Below, one piece after another: positions 54,338 through 63,011 of a stretch of 64,000 nt of DNA. The notes under the pieces were generated by a model that was not told the DNA's origin, did not search any database, and saw only the letters and a list, made by a program, of their open reading frames with translations. Both the position numbers and the translations under genes were made by a program. Source of the stretch: Clavibacter zhangzhiyongii (GTDB taxonomy: Bacteria > Actinomycetota > Actinomycetes > Actinomycetales > Microbacteriaceae); assembly GCF_014775655.1 (NCBI RefSeq), contig NZ_CP061274.1, positions 1,860,001 to 1,924,000 on the forward strand, written 5' to 3'. The first letter of the stretch is position 1, and each line of letters starts with the position of its first letter.

Positions 54338-54616
54338 GTGGCCCCCAGGAACGACCGCGCAGCCCGCGAGGCGCAGGCCCGGCTCCGACGCTACGCGGCC
54401 CGCCAGGAGCTGCACGCCCGCGCCGCGCGTCGCCGTCGCCGGGACGACGTCACGGCCGTCGTCGGCGTGATCCTGGTCGCGGCGCTCGCCGTCGGCGCGC
54501 AGCTCGCGTACGCGTCCGGCCCCGGCGCCCCGGCCCCCGCTCCCGCTTCCACGCCGTCATCCCCCACGCCGTCCTCCCCCGCCCCGGCGACGCCGGACGC
54601 GACGCCGACCCCCTGA
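54338..54616 (+). CDS. small membrane protein with Pro-rich tail, unknown function
   Basis: A 92-aa protein: a strongly basic N-terminal 36 residues, one membrane helix at about 39-58, and a tail made almost only of Pro, Ala, Ser and Thr. TGAGGA lies 6 nt before the GTG. It has G/C-rich third positions and a promoter candidate, which supports coding. No domain is recognised. Topology by the positive-inside rule puts the Pro-rich tail outside. Confidence 0.65.
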   Translation: MAPRNDRAAREAQARLRRYAARQELHARAARRRRRDDVTAVVGVILVAALAVGAQLAYASGPGAPAPAPASTPSSPTPSSPAPATPDATPTP

Positions 54617-54677
54617 GCCCCGGCCCGCGGACTCGTCGTCGCCCTTCCCGCCGTGCGTCCCCGCCCGGACGCGTCTC

Positions 54678-54691
54678 GACCGCATGCGGTC
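54678..54691. terminator. palindrome GACCGCATGCGGTC after the small plus-strand gene
   Basis: A perfect 14-bp palindrome about 60 bp after the stop at 54616. As RNA it leaves almost no loop, so it may be a protein-binding site and not a terminator. The 258-bp gap to the DUF349 gene holds otherwise only the TAGGCT box. Confidence 0.3.
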
Positions 54692-54815
54692 CTCACGGTC
54701 CCCTGCGAGGCGGGCTCGATCCACGACGCGGCGCGCAGCCCCGGCCCTCGCTGGTGCATGATCGACAGGTCAGTCCCGCCGCCGCCCGCGGCGAACCCGC
54801 TCGATGCCCGTGCTC

Positions 54816-54821
54816 TAGGCT
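54816..54821 (+). promoter_or_regulatory. candidate -10 box (TAGGCT) for the DUF349 gene
   Basis: TAGGCT predicts a leader of about 47 nt, ending in AAGGTGGA just before the GTG at 54875. No clear -35 box. Confidence 0.35.
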
Positions 54822-54874
54822 GACGTGCACGTCTCCGCACCGGTCCGTCCGGTCCTACGAACAAGGTGGAATCC

Positions 54875-56107
54875 GTGGCTGACAACGATCAGACCCCCTG
54901 GGGCCGCGTCGACGAGACGGGCACCGTCTTCCTGCGCGAGGGCGACGGCGAACGCGCCGTCGGCCAGTACCCCGACGGGACCCCCGAGGAGGCGCTGGCC
55001 TACTTCCAGCGCAAGTACACCGACCTCGCCGGCCAGGTGACGCTCCTCGAGCAGCGCGCCAAGCGCGGGGCTCCCGCGGCCGACGTCTCGAAGGCCGTCG
55101 CGCACCTCATCGAGGCGGTCGAGGGCGCGAACGCCGTCGGCGACCTCGCCGCCCTGCGCGGCCGGCTCGACGTCCTCGCCGCGACGGTGGGCGAGCTCAC
55201 CGAGAAGCAGGGCGAGGAGCAGCGCCAGGTGGTGCAGGGCGCCATCGCGGAGCGCACCGCGATCGTCGAGGAGACGGAGCGGCTCGCGAGCCAGGACTTC
55301 TCGAAGGTGCAGTGGAAGCAGCTGACCGCCGAGGTCGACGCGCTGTTCAGCCGGTGGCAGCAGCACCAGCAGACGGGTCCGCGCCTTCCCAAGAACGAGG
55401 CCAACGAGCTCTGGAAGCGCTTCCGCACGGCGCGCTCCACCATCGACACCGAGCGCAAGGCGTTCTTCGCCGAGCTCGACAACGCGCACAAGGACGCGCG
55501 TTCGAAGAAGCAGGCCATCGTCGAGCAGGCGCGTGCGCTCGAGCCGCAGGGCGTCGGCGGGATCCCCGCCTACCGCCGCCTGCTCGACGAGTGGAAGCTC
55601 GCGGGGCGGGCCGGCAAGCGCTACGACGACGCGCTCTGGGCGCAGTTCAAGGCCGCCGGCGACGTGCTCTACGGCGCCAAGGCCGAGGTCGACGCGGCGG
55701 ACGACGAGGAGCAGCAGGCCAACCTGCAGGCCAAGCTCGCGCTCCTCGACGAGGCCGAGCCCATCCTCCAGATCACCGAGCGCACCGCGGCGCGTGACAA
55801 GCTGACCGCCGTGCAGCTCCGCTGGGACGCGATCGGCCGCGTGCCCCGCGACAGCGTCAAGACCGTGGAGGACCGCCTCCGCAAGGTCGAGACGCACGTC
55901 CGCACGCTCGACGAGGAGTTCTGGCGCAAGAACAACCCGGAGACGAAGGCCCGATCGGAGGGCCTCGCCTCCCAGCTGGGCGCCGCGATCGACAAGCTCC
56001 AGCGCGAGCTCGACGCGGCCCAGGCCGACGGCGACGCCCGCCGCATCAAGGAGGCGGAGGAGGCGCTGGCCGCCCGCCGCGTCTGGCTGGACGCGCTCGG
56101 CTCCTAG
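54875..56107 (+). CDS. DUF349 domain-containing protein
   Basis: A 410-aa, highly charged, helix-rich protein with repeated DUF349 units (for example WKQLTAEVDALFSRWQQ, LWKRFRTARSTID and LWAQFKAAGDVLYG). It has no membrane segment or signal peptide and probably forms long coiled coils in the cytoplasm. The biochemical role of the family is not known. The second GTG (54875) is chosen because AAGGTGGA lies just upstream; the first GTG (54866) overlaps that site. The position beside relA is shared with other actinobacteria. Confidence 0.9.
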   Translation: MADNDQTPWGRVDETGTVFLREGDGERAVGQYPDGTPEEALAYFQRKYTDLAGQVTLLEQRAKRGAPAADVSKAVAHLIEAVEGANAVGDLAALRGRLDVLAATVGELTEKQGEEQRQVVQGAIAERTAIVEETERLASQDFSKVQWKQLTAEVDALFSRWQQHQQTGPRLPKNEANELWKRFRTARSTIDTERKAFFAELDNAHKDARSKKQAIVEQARALEPQGVGGIPAYRRLLDEWKLAGRAGKRYDDALWAQFKAAGDVLYGAKAEVDAADDEEQQANLQAKLALLDEAEPILQITERTAARDKLTAVQLRWDAIGRVPRDSVKTVEDRLRKVETHVRTLDEEFWRKNNPETKARSEGLASQLGAAIDKLQRELDAAQADGDARRIKEAEEALAARRVWLDALGS

Positions 56108-56130
56108 CCCACCCCTCCGCACGCCGACCA

Positions 56131-56162
56131 CGGCCCGGGATCCTCCACAGGATCCCGGGCCG
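56131..56162 (+). terminator. terminator after the DUF349 gene
   Basis: A perfect 14-bp stem (arm CGGCCCGGGATCCT) with a 4-nt loop, 24 bp after the stop. Both arms contain GGATCC. It separates the gene from the AbiEi-like gene 38 bp further on. Confidence 0.75.
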
Positions 56163-56199
56163 TCGTCCGTCCGGGTCGCGGCACTGGCATGGTGCGCGC

Positions 56200-56808
56200 A
56201 TGTCGCCCCGCCTCGCCCCCGTCCTGTCCGTCCTCGACCTCCCGCTCGCCGAGCTCTGCTCCGCCCGTCTCGACGGGGAGGTGTACGAGGTCGACGCCTG
56301 CTACTCCCCCGTCGACGAGCTCGCGTCGCCGTGGCTCCGTGCCGCCGCCCTCGCCGCCCAGGTGCCGTCCCGCCTCATCGCCGAGCGGTCCACGGCCGCC
56401 TGGGTGCACGGCGCCGTCCGCACCCCGCCGCGCACGCACGAGTACTGCGTCGACAGCGTCGCCCGCTGCCACCCGCCGGCCCTGCGCAACGTCCGCATCC
56501 GCGAGGTGGTGCTCGACGAGCGCGACACGCTCGTGCTCGCCGGGCTCCGCGTCACGACGCCGCTGCGCACCCTGTGCGACATCGCGCGCACGGTCGCCGA
56601 CCTGACGCCGCGCCACCGCGCCGCGTGCCTCGGCCTGCTCGCGATGCCGGGGGTCACCGAGGCCGCGGCCCGCGAGCACCTCGCCGGGTGCGGCGCCCTC
56701 CCCGACAAGCGCCGGGCGCTGGCCCGCCTCGACGAGCTGGCCCGCCTCGCGGCGACGGCCGAGCCGGGACGGGACCCGTCCTCCTCCGGAGCGGTCAGCC
56801 CCCGTTGA
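56200..56808 (+). CDS. AbiEi-like (type IV antitoxin family) protein, no toxin partner seen
   Basis: A 202-aa protein. The segment RVTTPLRTLCDIAR (117-130), preceded by AERSTAAWVHG and a run of short beta-like strands, is typical of the AbiEi/DUF559-type proteins that are common in Microbacteriaceae. An AbiEii nucleotidyltransferase, the normal toxin, is not adjacent. The N-terminal winged-helix of true AbiEi is not obvious, so DNA binding is uncertain. The end runs 14 bp into the end of relA on the other strand. No clear ribosome site before ATG 56200; an in-frame alternative is not evident. Confidence 0.65.
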   Translation: MSPRLAPVLSVLDLPLAELCSARLDGEVYEVDACYSPVDELASPWLRAAALAAQVPSRLIAERSTAAWVHGAVRTPPRTHEYCVDSVARCHPPALRNVRIREVVLDERDTLVLAGLRVTTPLRTLCDIARTVADLTPRHRAACLGLLAMPGVTEAAAREHLAGCGALPDKRRALARLDELARLAATAEPGRDPSSSGAVSPR

Positions 56809-59044
56809 CGCGGTACACGTCGTACACCGCGTCGATGCGCCGCACCGCGTTGAGCACGCGGTCCAGGTGCGTCACGTCACCCATCTCGAAGACGAAGCGG
56901 CTGATGGCCAGACGGTTCGACGAGGTGGAGACCGAGGCCGAGAGGATGTTCACGTGGTGCTCCGAGAGCACGCGCGTCACGTCGCTGAGGAGACCGGAGC
57001 GGTCGAGCGCCTCCACCTGGATGTGCACGAGGAACAGGCTCTTCGACGACGGCGCCCACTCCACCTCGATCATGCGGTCGGGCTCCGCGCGCAGCGACTC
57101 CACGTTGTGGCACGAGGCCTGGTGCACGGAGACGCCGGCGCCACGCGTGACGAAGCCGATGATCGCGTCGCCGGGCACGGGCGTGCAGCACTTCGCGAGC
57201 TTCACGAGGATGTCGGGGGCGCCGCGCACCAGCACGCCGGAGTCGCTGTTGCGCGACACCCGCGATCGCTGCGTGACGGCGAAGACCTCCTCGGCCTCCC
57301 CGCCGCTGTCGCCCTGGATGGACGACAGCACCTTCTCGATCACCGACTGCGTGGAGACGTGACCCTCGCCGACGGCCGCATACAGCGCGGCCACGTCGTC
57401 GTACTTCATGCTCTGCGCCACGTCCGAGAACGCGTCCTGGTTCATGAGCTTCTGCAGCGGCAGGTTCTGCTTGCGCATGGCCCGCGCGATGGCGTCCTTG
57501 CCCTGCTCGATGGCCTCCTCGCGGCGCTCCTTCGTGAACCACTGCTTGATCTTGTTCCGCGCGCGGGCGCTCTTGACGAACGCCAGCCAGTCCTTGCTCG
57601 GGCCGCTGTCCGGGTTCTTCGAGGTGAAGACCTCGACGACGTCGCCCGTCGTCAGCGGGTTCTCGAGCGGCACGAGCCGGCCGTTGACCTTCGCCCCCAT
57701 GGTGCGGTGGCCGACGTCGGTGTGCACCGCGTAGGCGAAGTCCACGGGCGTGCCGCCGGCGGGCAGGCCGATCACCTTGCCGTGCGGCGTGAAGACGTAG
57801 ACCTCCTTCGCGCCGATCTCGAAGCGGAGCGAGTCGAGGAACTCCCCCGGATCGGCCGTCTCCGACTGCCAGTCGGAGATGTGGGCGAGCCAGGCGAGGT
57901 CGGTGTCCCCCTGCGGCGACACCTCCGTGGTGCGACCGCCGTTCATCCGCTCCTTGTACTTCCAGTGCGCCGCGACGCCGAACTCGGCCCGCTGGTGCAT
58001 CTCGTGGGTGCGGATCTGGATCTCCACCGGGCGCCCCTTCGGCCCGATGACCGTGGTGTGCAGGGACTGGTAGAGGTTGAACTTCGGGGTCGCGATGTAG
58101 TCCTTGAAGCGACCGGGCACGGGCGTCCAGCGCGCATGGATGGCGCCGAGCACCGCGTAGCAGTCGCGCAGGGAGTCGACCAGCACGCGGATCCCGACGA
58201 GGTCGTAGATCTCGTCGAACTCGCGTCCGCGCACCACCATCTTCTGGTAGATCGAGTAGTACTGCTTCGGTCGGCCGGCGACCTTGCCGCGGATCCGGGC
58301 GGCGCGCAGGTCGTCGTTGACGCTGTCGATCACCTGCTGCACGAACTGCTCGCGCTGCGGCGTGCGCTGCTTCACGAGGTTCTCGATCTCGACGTAGATC
58401 TTCGGGTAGAGCACCGCGAACGAGAGGTCCTCGAGCTCCCACTTGATGGTCGAGATGCCGAGGCGATGCGCCAGCGGCGCGTAGATCTCGAGCGTCTCCT
58501 TCGCCTTGCGCTCGGCCGACGCCGACTCGACGAAGCCCCAGGTGCGCGCGTTGTGCAGGCGGTCGGCGAGCTTGATCACGAGGACGCGGATGTCCTTCGA
58601 CATCGCCACGACCATCTTCCGCACCGTCTCGGCCTGCGCGCTGTCGCCGTACTTGAGCTTGTCGAGCTTCGTGACACCGTCCACGAGCATCGCGATCTCG
58701 TCGCCGAACTCGTGGCGGAGCATGTCGAGCGTGTACTCGGTGTCCTCGACGGTGTCGTGGAGGAGGGCGGCGGCCAGGGTCTTCGGCCCGATGCCGAGGT
58801 CGGCGAGGATCTGCGCGACCGCCACGGGGTGCGTGATGTACGGCTCGCCGCTCTTGCGCTTCTGCCCGTCGTGGGCCCGCTCGGCGACCGCGTACGCCCG
58901 CTCGATGAGGCTCATGTCGGCCTTGGGGTGGTGCAGACGCGCCGTGCGGATGAGCTGCTCCACGGCGCCCGCGGGCTGGGCCCGGGAGAAGAGGCGCGGC
59001 ACCAGACGCCGGAGGGAAGCCGTGCTCGAGGTCGTCTCCGTCAT
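56795..59044 (-). CDS. relA: bifunctional (p)ppGpp synthetase/hydrolase Rel
   Basis: Makes and destroys the stringent-response alarmone. The 749-aa protein has the HD hydrolase domain with H96-D97 and E100-D101 in LLHDTVEDTEYT, the synthetase domain with GIRVLVDS and NLYQSLHTTVIGP, the TGS domain with VYVFTPHGKVIGLPAG, the conserved cysteines in KCCTPVPGD, and a C-terminal ACT domain. Both enzymatic sites look intact. GGGAGG lies 9 nt before the ATG. Confidence 0.97.
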   Translation of the reverse strand: MTETTSSTASLRRLVPRLFSRAQPAGAVEQLIRTARLHHPKADMSLIERAYAVAERAHDGQKRKSGEPYITHPVAVAQILADLGIGPKTLAAALLHDTVEDTEYTLDMLRHEFGDEIAMLVDGVTKLDKLKYGDSAQAETVRKMVVAMSKDIRVLVIKLADRLHNARTWGFVESASAERKAKETLEIYAPLAHRLGISTIKWELEDLSFAVLYPKIYVEIENLVKQRTPQREQFVQQVIDSVNDDLRAARIRGKVAGRPKQYYSIYQKMVVRGREFDEIYDLVGIRVLVDSLRDCYAVLGAIHARWTPVPGRFKDYIATPKFNLYQSLHTTVIGPKGRPVEIQIRTHEMHQRAEFGVAAHWKYKERMNGGRTTEVSPQGDTDLAWLAHISDWQSETADPGEFLDSLRFEIGAKEVYVFTPHGKVIGLPAGGTPVDFAYAVHTDVGHRTMGAKVNGRLVPLENPLTTGDVVEVFTSKNPDSGPSKDWLAFVKSARARNKIKQWFTKERREEAIEQGKDAIARAMRKQNLPLQKLMNQDAFSDVAQSMKYDDVAALYAAVGEGHVSTQSVIEKVLSSIQGDSGGEAEEVFAVTQRSRVSRNSDSGVLVRGAPDILVKLAKCCTPVPGDAIIGFVTRGAGVSVHQASCHNVESLRAEPDRMIEVEWAPSSKSLFLVHIQVEALDRSGLLSDVTRVLSEHHVNILSASVSTSSNRLAISRFVFEMGDVTHLDRVLNAVRRIDAVYDVYRVNGG

Positions 59045-59077
59045 CGTTCAGCCTCCCAGGCGTGTGCTGGAGACCAA

Positions 59078-59083
59078 ATTATC
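59078..59083 (-). promoter_or_regulatory. relA promoter -10 box (GATAAT)
   Basis: TGATAATTT is an isolated AT-rich patch in GC-rich sequence, with an extended TG. It predicts a leader of about 27 nt with a good ribosome site. The -35 position reads GGTCGG, a weak match. Confidence 0.55.
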
Positions 59084-59164
59084 ACCGCGTCCGAGCGCTC
59101 CCGACCACGGCCGATGCGGCGGACGCGGGCCGGACGGCCCCAGCGGCGCGACGGACCGGGCCGT

Positions 59165-59203
59165 GCGGCGTCCCGCTGCGCCGGGCCGCCGGCCGGACGC
59201 CGC
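59165..59203 (-). terminator. terminator after the secD-secF-rhodanese unit
   Basis: A 9-bp stem (GCGGCGTCC with GGACGCCGC) encloses a second 5-bp stem (GCCGG/CCGGC), starting 17 bp after the rhodanese stop and upstream of the relA promoter. No T-run. Confidence 0.6.
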
Positions 59204-59220
59204 GGGCGGACACCGGGCGA

Positions 59221-59580
59221 TCAGGCGACGCGGCCGTCCGCGCCCTCGTCGGTGACGACGTCGCCGCCCATCTGCGACCACGCGTGCATGCCGCCCGTGA
59301 CGTTCGACGCGGCGAAGCCGCCGCGGATGAGCGCCTGCGTCGCGATCGACGAGCGGTGGCCGGAGCGGCACACCACCGCGATGTGCTGGTCGGTCGGGAT
59401 CTCCCCGGCGCGGGCCTCGAGCTCGCCCATGGGGATGTGGTGGGCGACGGCCGAGTGGCCGGCCTCCCACTCGTCGTCCTCGCGGACGTCGAGGAGCCAG
59501 GACTCGCCCGTGGCGGTGCGGGCCTTGGCCGTGGCGGCGTCGAGCTCCTCGGGGACGCCTGCTCCGTTCATGCTGCTCAT
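59221..59580 (-). CDS. rhodanese-like domain protein
   Basis: A 119-aa single rhodanese domain with the active-site loop CRSGHRS and the catalytic cysteine at 71, preceded by LLDVREDDEWEAGH. Likely a cytoplasmic sulfurtransferase. The loop is six residues long, typical of sulfur and not phosphate substrates. Its ATG overlaps the secF stop as ATGA, so it is co-translated with the secretion genes; the functional link is unknown. Confidence 0.92.
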   Translation of the reverse strand: MSSMNGAGVPEELDAATAKARTATGESWLLDVREDDEWEAGHSAVAHHIPMGELEARAGEIPTDQHIAVVCRSGHRSSIATQALIRGGFAASNVTGGMHAWSQMGGDVVTDEGADGRVA

Positions 59581-60587
59581 GCCTCCACCGTACTGACGGC
59601 GCGCTCGGCCTGGGCACGGCTCGCGGCCGTGGCCGCCAGCGCATCGCCCCTCTTGACCTTCGGCTCGCCCTCACGGAGGTGCGCGTACAGCGGCGCGGCG
59701 ATGAAGATCGTCGAGTAGGTGCCCACGATGATGCCGATGAACAGCGACAGGGCGATGTCGCGCAGCGTGCCGGCCCCGAGGACCACGGCGCCGATGAAGA
59801 GGATCGAGCCGACCGGCAGGATCGCGACGATCGAGGTGTTGATGGAGCGGACCAGGGTCTGGTTGACCGCGAGGTTGACCGACTGCGCGAACGTGCGCCG
59901 CGACTCCTGCCCGTCCTCCGCCGTGTTCTCCCGGATCTTGTCGAACACCACGACCGTGTCGTAGAGCGAGTACCCGAGGATCGTCAGGAAGCCGATGACG
60001 GCCGCCGGCGTGACCTCGAAGCCCGTGATGCCGTAGATGCCGGCGGTGAGCACGAGGTCGTGGAGCAGGGCCACGATCGCCGCGACCGACATCTTCCACG
60101 TGCGGAAGTAGACCGACATGACGACCGCCGCCAGCGCGAGGAACACCACGAGGCCCCAGAGCGCCTGGCGGGTGATGTCCTGGCCCCACGACGGGCCGAT
60201 GAACGACTCGGTGACGCTCGACGTCTCGACCCCGTAGGCCGTGGCCAGCGCCTGGCGGACCGCGGTGCTGTCCTCGGGCTGCAGCTGGTCGGTCTGCACG
60301 CGGACGCCGTCGGAGCCGACGGACGACACGCGCGCCGGGACGGGAGTCACGGTGGCCACGGCGTCGCTCGCGATGTCCTGCGACTGGGACTGCACCCCGC
60401 TCACGGTGTACTCGGATCCGCCGGTGAACTCGATGCCGAACGTGAAGCCGCCACGCAGCAGCGGGCCGAGGATCGAGACGAGGATGCAGATCGCGGCGAT
60501 GCCGTACCAGAGGCGGCGGCGCCCGACGATGTCGAACGAGCGCTTGCCCGTGTAGAGGTCGTTGCCGAACTCGGAGAAGCCAGCCAT
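59577..60587 (-). CDS. secF: protein translocase subunit SecF
   Basis: Membrane partner of SecD that uses the proton gradient to help pull preproteins outward. The 336-aa protein has six membrane helices, the first at about 28-45, followed by GIEFTGGSEY and the P1 region. Middle helices include ALWGLVVFLALAAVVMSVYF, and GYSLYDTVVVFDKIREN is the SecF signature. ATG 60587 shares a base with the secD stop (TGATG). Confidence 0.95.
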   Translation of the reverse strand: MAGFSEFGNDLYTGKRSFDIVGRRRLWYGIAAICILVSILGPLLRGGFTFGIEFTGGSEYTVSGVQSQSQDIASDAVATVTPVPARVSSVGSDGVRVQTDQLQPEDSTAVRQALATAYGVETSSVTESFIGPSWGQDITRQALWGLVVFLALAAVVMSVYFRTWKMSVAAIVALLHDLVLTAGIYGITGFEVTPAAVIGFLTILGYSLYDTVVVFDKIRENTAEDGQESRRTFAQSVNLAVNQTLVRSINTSIVAILPVGSILFIGAVVLGAGTLRDIALSLFIGIIVGTYSTIFIAAPLYAHLREGEPKVKRGDALAATAASRAQAERAVSTVEA

Positions 60588-62413
60588 CAGTCGTCCCTGC
60601 TCGTGTCGTCGGGTCGCGGCGCGTCGATCGTCGCGGTCGAGGTGGATCCGGTGGTCGACCCCTGCGCGGCCTTGCGCTCCGCGATGGTCTGCCGGCGTGC
60701 GGCCTCCTTCGCCGCGGCGGCGTTGCGGCCCGTGCTGGCGGCAGGCGTGCGGAAGGTGGCGCGGCCGCGGTAGACCGCGCCGAGCGCCCGCGGGTCGAGC
60801 CCGCTCATGCGGTGGCCCTCGGCGAAGAAGCGCCGCTCGGCCAGCAGCTGCAGGATCGGGTGGGTGAAGAGCGAGACCACGATGAGGTCGATGATCGTCG
60901 TGAGGCCGAGCGTGAGCGCGAAGCCCTTCACGTTGCCCACCGCGAGGATGAACAGCACGGCCGCCGCGAGGAAGTTGACCGTGTCGGACGCGATGATCGT
61001 GCGCAGCGCGCGCTTCCAGCCCTGCTCCACGGACGAGACGAGGCCGCGGCCGTCGCGGAGCTCGTCCTTGATGCGCTCGAAGTAGACGATGAACGAGTCC
61101 GCCGTGATGCCGATGGCCACGATGAGGCCCGCCACCCCGGCGAGCGACAGCCGGTACCCCTCCCGCCAGCTGAGGAGCGTGATGAGGAGGTACGTGATCA
61201 CCGCGGCGATGACCAGGGACGCGACGGTCACCAGGCCGAGCGCCCGGTACTGCACGAGCGAGTAGAGCACCACCAGCGCGAGCCCGATGAGGCCCGCGAT
61301 GAGGCCGCTGGTGAGCTGCGAGGAGCCGAGCGTCGCCGAGATGACGTCGGAGCTCTGCAGGGTGAAGCTGAGCGGCAGGGCGCCGAACTTGAGCTGGTCG
61401 GCCAGGGCCTTCGCGCTCTCCTGCGTGAAGTTGCCGGTGATGGAGGGCTTGCCGTTCGTGACGACGCCCTGCGTGACCGGCGCCGAGATCACGTCGTTGT
61501 CGAGCACGAACGCGAACTGGTTGCGCGGCGACTCGAGCGTGATGAGGCGGGTCGACATGTCGCCGAACTGCTTGGTACCGTCGCCGTCGAAGACGAGGTT
61601 GACCGACCACGTGCCGGTGCTGACGCCCTGGCTGGACTGCTGCAGGCCGCTGGTGGCGTCGGAGATGGTGCTGCCGTCGACCTCGACCGGACCGAGCAGG
61701 TACTTCGCGGCGCCGTCGTCGGCGCACGCGATGATCGCGCGGTCGGCGGGGGCGGCCTGGCCGTCGCTCTCCGGGGCGGTGGCGCAGTCGTACGCCGCGA
61801 ACTCGGCCTGCAGGCGGGGCGTCGCCCACGAGAGGTCGCTGGGGCCGGTGGGCTCCGCGGTGGGCTCGTCGGAGAGGGTCGCGGGATCCGGCGTCGCCTC
61901 GGCGGCGGGGGTCTCGGCGGCCGGGGTCGATCCGTCGGTCGGCGTCGTGCCGTCCGCGGGTGCCGAGCCGTCGGTGGGGGTCGGCGTCGGGGTCGGGCCG
62001 ACCGAGGCCGTGCCCGCCGCGCCCACGAGCACGGGCCGCAGCTCGAGCTTCGCGGACGACTGCAGGCGCTGCATGGTGGCCGCGTCGGGCTCACCCGGCA
62101 GGCTCACGACGATGTTGCTGCCGCCCTGCGTGGTGATCTCGGCCTCGCTGACGCCGCTGGCGTCGACGCGCTGGCGGATGATCGACACGGCCTGCGCGAG
62201 CTGCTCGCTCGTCGGCCCCGAGGACGCGCCGTCGAGCTGCGGGGCGAGGATGATCTGCGTGCCGCCCTCGAGGTCCAGCGCGAGCTTCGGGCTCCAGGAC
62301 CCGTTGCTGAACGCGACGCTCGCGGCGTTGCCGCCGGCCAGGAGGCCGATGATGACGAGCAGCCAGACGAGCTTGCGCCGGGCCTTGCGTACCGGTGTGG
62401 GCGACTTGGCCAC
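60587..62413 (-). CDS. secD: protein translocase subunit SecD
   Basis: Larger partner of SecF, 608 aa, six membrane helices and a large extracytoplasmic domain after helix 1 (conserved LDLEGGTQIIL). That domain carries a long Thr/Pro/Ala-rich insert at about 125-190, a usual feature of actinobacterial SecD. The C-terminal helices include GITADSFIVYFERIKDE. The tail of about 70 residues is basic then acidic. GTG start. It lies 127 bp after yajC, beyond a strong hairpin. Confidence 0.95.
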   Translation of the reverse strand: MAKSPTPVRKARRKLVWLLVIIGLLAGGNAASVAFSNGSWSPKLALDLEGGTQIILAPQLDGASSGPTSEQLAQAVSIIRQRVDASGVSEAEITTQGGSNIVVSLPGEPDAATMQRLQSSAKLELRPVLVGAAGTASVGPTPTPTPTDGSAPADGTTPTDGSTPAAETPAAEATPDPATLSDEPTAEPTGPSDLSWATPRLQAEFAAYDCATAPESDGQAAPADRAIIACADDGAAKYLLGPVEVDGSTISDATSGLQQSSQGVSTGTWSVNLVFDGDGTKQFGDMSTRLITLESPRNQFAFVLDNDVISAPVTQGVVTNGKPSITGNFTQESAKALADQLKFGALPLSFTLQSSDVISATLGSSQLTSGLIAGLIGLALVVLYSLVQYRALGLVTVASLVIAAVITYLLITLLSWREGYRLSLAGVAGLIVAIGITADSFIVYFERIKDELRDGRGLVSSVEQGWKRALRTIIASDTVNFLAAAVLFILAVGNVKGFALTLGLTTIIDLIVVSLFTHPILQLLAERRFFAEGHRMSGLDPRALGAVYRGRATFRTPAASTGRNAAAAKEAARRQTIAERKAAQGSTTGSTSTATIDAPRPDDTSRDD

Positions 62414-62508
62414 CTGGACACTCGACTTTCTTCACGGTGCGCCGGCGTGATCCGCGCGGCTCCCCGGATGGAGGGTGGGATCGGTCCGGGCGCGGTGACG
62501 CCCGGGAG

Positions 62509-62534
62509 GGGCGGGCGGCCGTGGCCGCCCGCCC
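62509..62534 (-). terminator. terminator or attenuator after yajC
   Basis: GGGCGGGCGGCC and its exact complement flank two bases, giving an 11-bp stem with a 4-nt loop, starting 7 bp after the yajC stop and about 95 bp before secD. It would reduce read-through from yajC into secDF. Confidence 0.65.
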
Positions 62535-62540
62535 GGTGGA

Positions 62541-62930
62541 TCAGGAGCGGGCGGCGGGGCCGTCGCCGTCGTCGAGTCGACGCGCGGAGTCCGGCGTGCC
62601 GGTCTCGTCGACCACGTCGGCGGCCGGGGCGTCGTCCACGAGCGCGCTCGCGTCGTCGGCGACGGCGACCGTGGGCTCGACGACGCGCGCGATCGTCTGG
62701 CGGTGGAGCTTCAGCACCGTGCCGGGCGACACCTCGAGGTACGCGAGGTTGTTCTCCTCGTCGAAGGAGACGAGCGTGCCGTAGATGCCGGAGGCCGTCA
62801 TGACCTCGGCACCGGGGACCATCTGGGTCTGCAGCTCGGCGAGGTCCTTCTGGCGCTTCCGGCTGTTGCGGAACATGAAGAAGATGAGGAGCGCCAGGAC
62901 GGCGAACATGATCAGGGTGAACGGGTCCAT
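62541..62930 (-). CDS. yajC: preprotein translocase subunit YajC
   Basis: Small auxiliary protein of the SecDF complex, 129 aa. One N-terminal membrane helix (about 4-20), then RNSRKRQKDL and the conserved domain with VPGAEVMTASGIYGTLVSFD. The last 45 residues are Asp/Ala-rich and not conserved. ATG 62930 begins the family N-terminus; longer frames upstream are unrelated sequence. Confidence 0.94.
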   Translation of the reverse strand: MDPFTLIMFAVLALLIFFMFRNSRKRQKDLAELQTQMVPGAEVMTASGIYGTLVSFDEENNLAYLEVSPGTVLKLHRQTIARVVEPTVAVADDASALVDDAPAADVVDETGTPDSARRLDDGDGPAARS

Positions 62931-63005
62931 GCGGGACGGGCCTTTCAGGTGCTGGGGTGTGACGGACGCGACGAACCGGCGACGTTCCGCGGGAGGCCAG
63001 CTTGA

Positions 63006-63011
63006 ATCATA
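63006..63011 (-). promoter_or_regulatory. candidate -10 box (TATGAT) for yajC
   Basis: TATGAT overlaps the ruvB stop codon and gives a yajC leader of about 69 nt. It is the most AT-rich spot in the region; the -35 side is weak. Confidence 0.45.

Noticed and set aside
56200-56808. A complete type IV toxin-antitoxin pair
   Set aside because: Only the AbiEi-like gene is present. The neighbours are a DUF349 gene and relA, neither an AbiEii nucleotidyltransferase.
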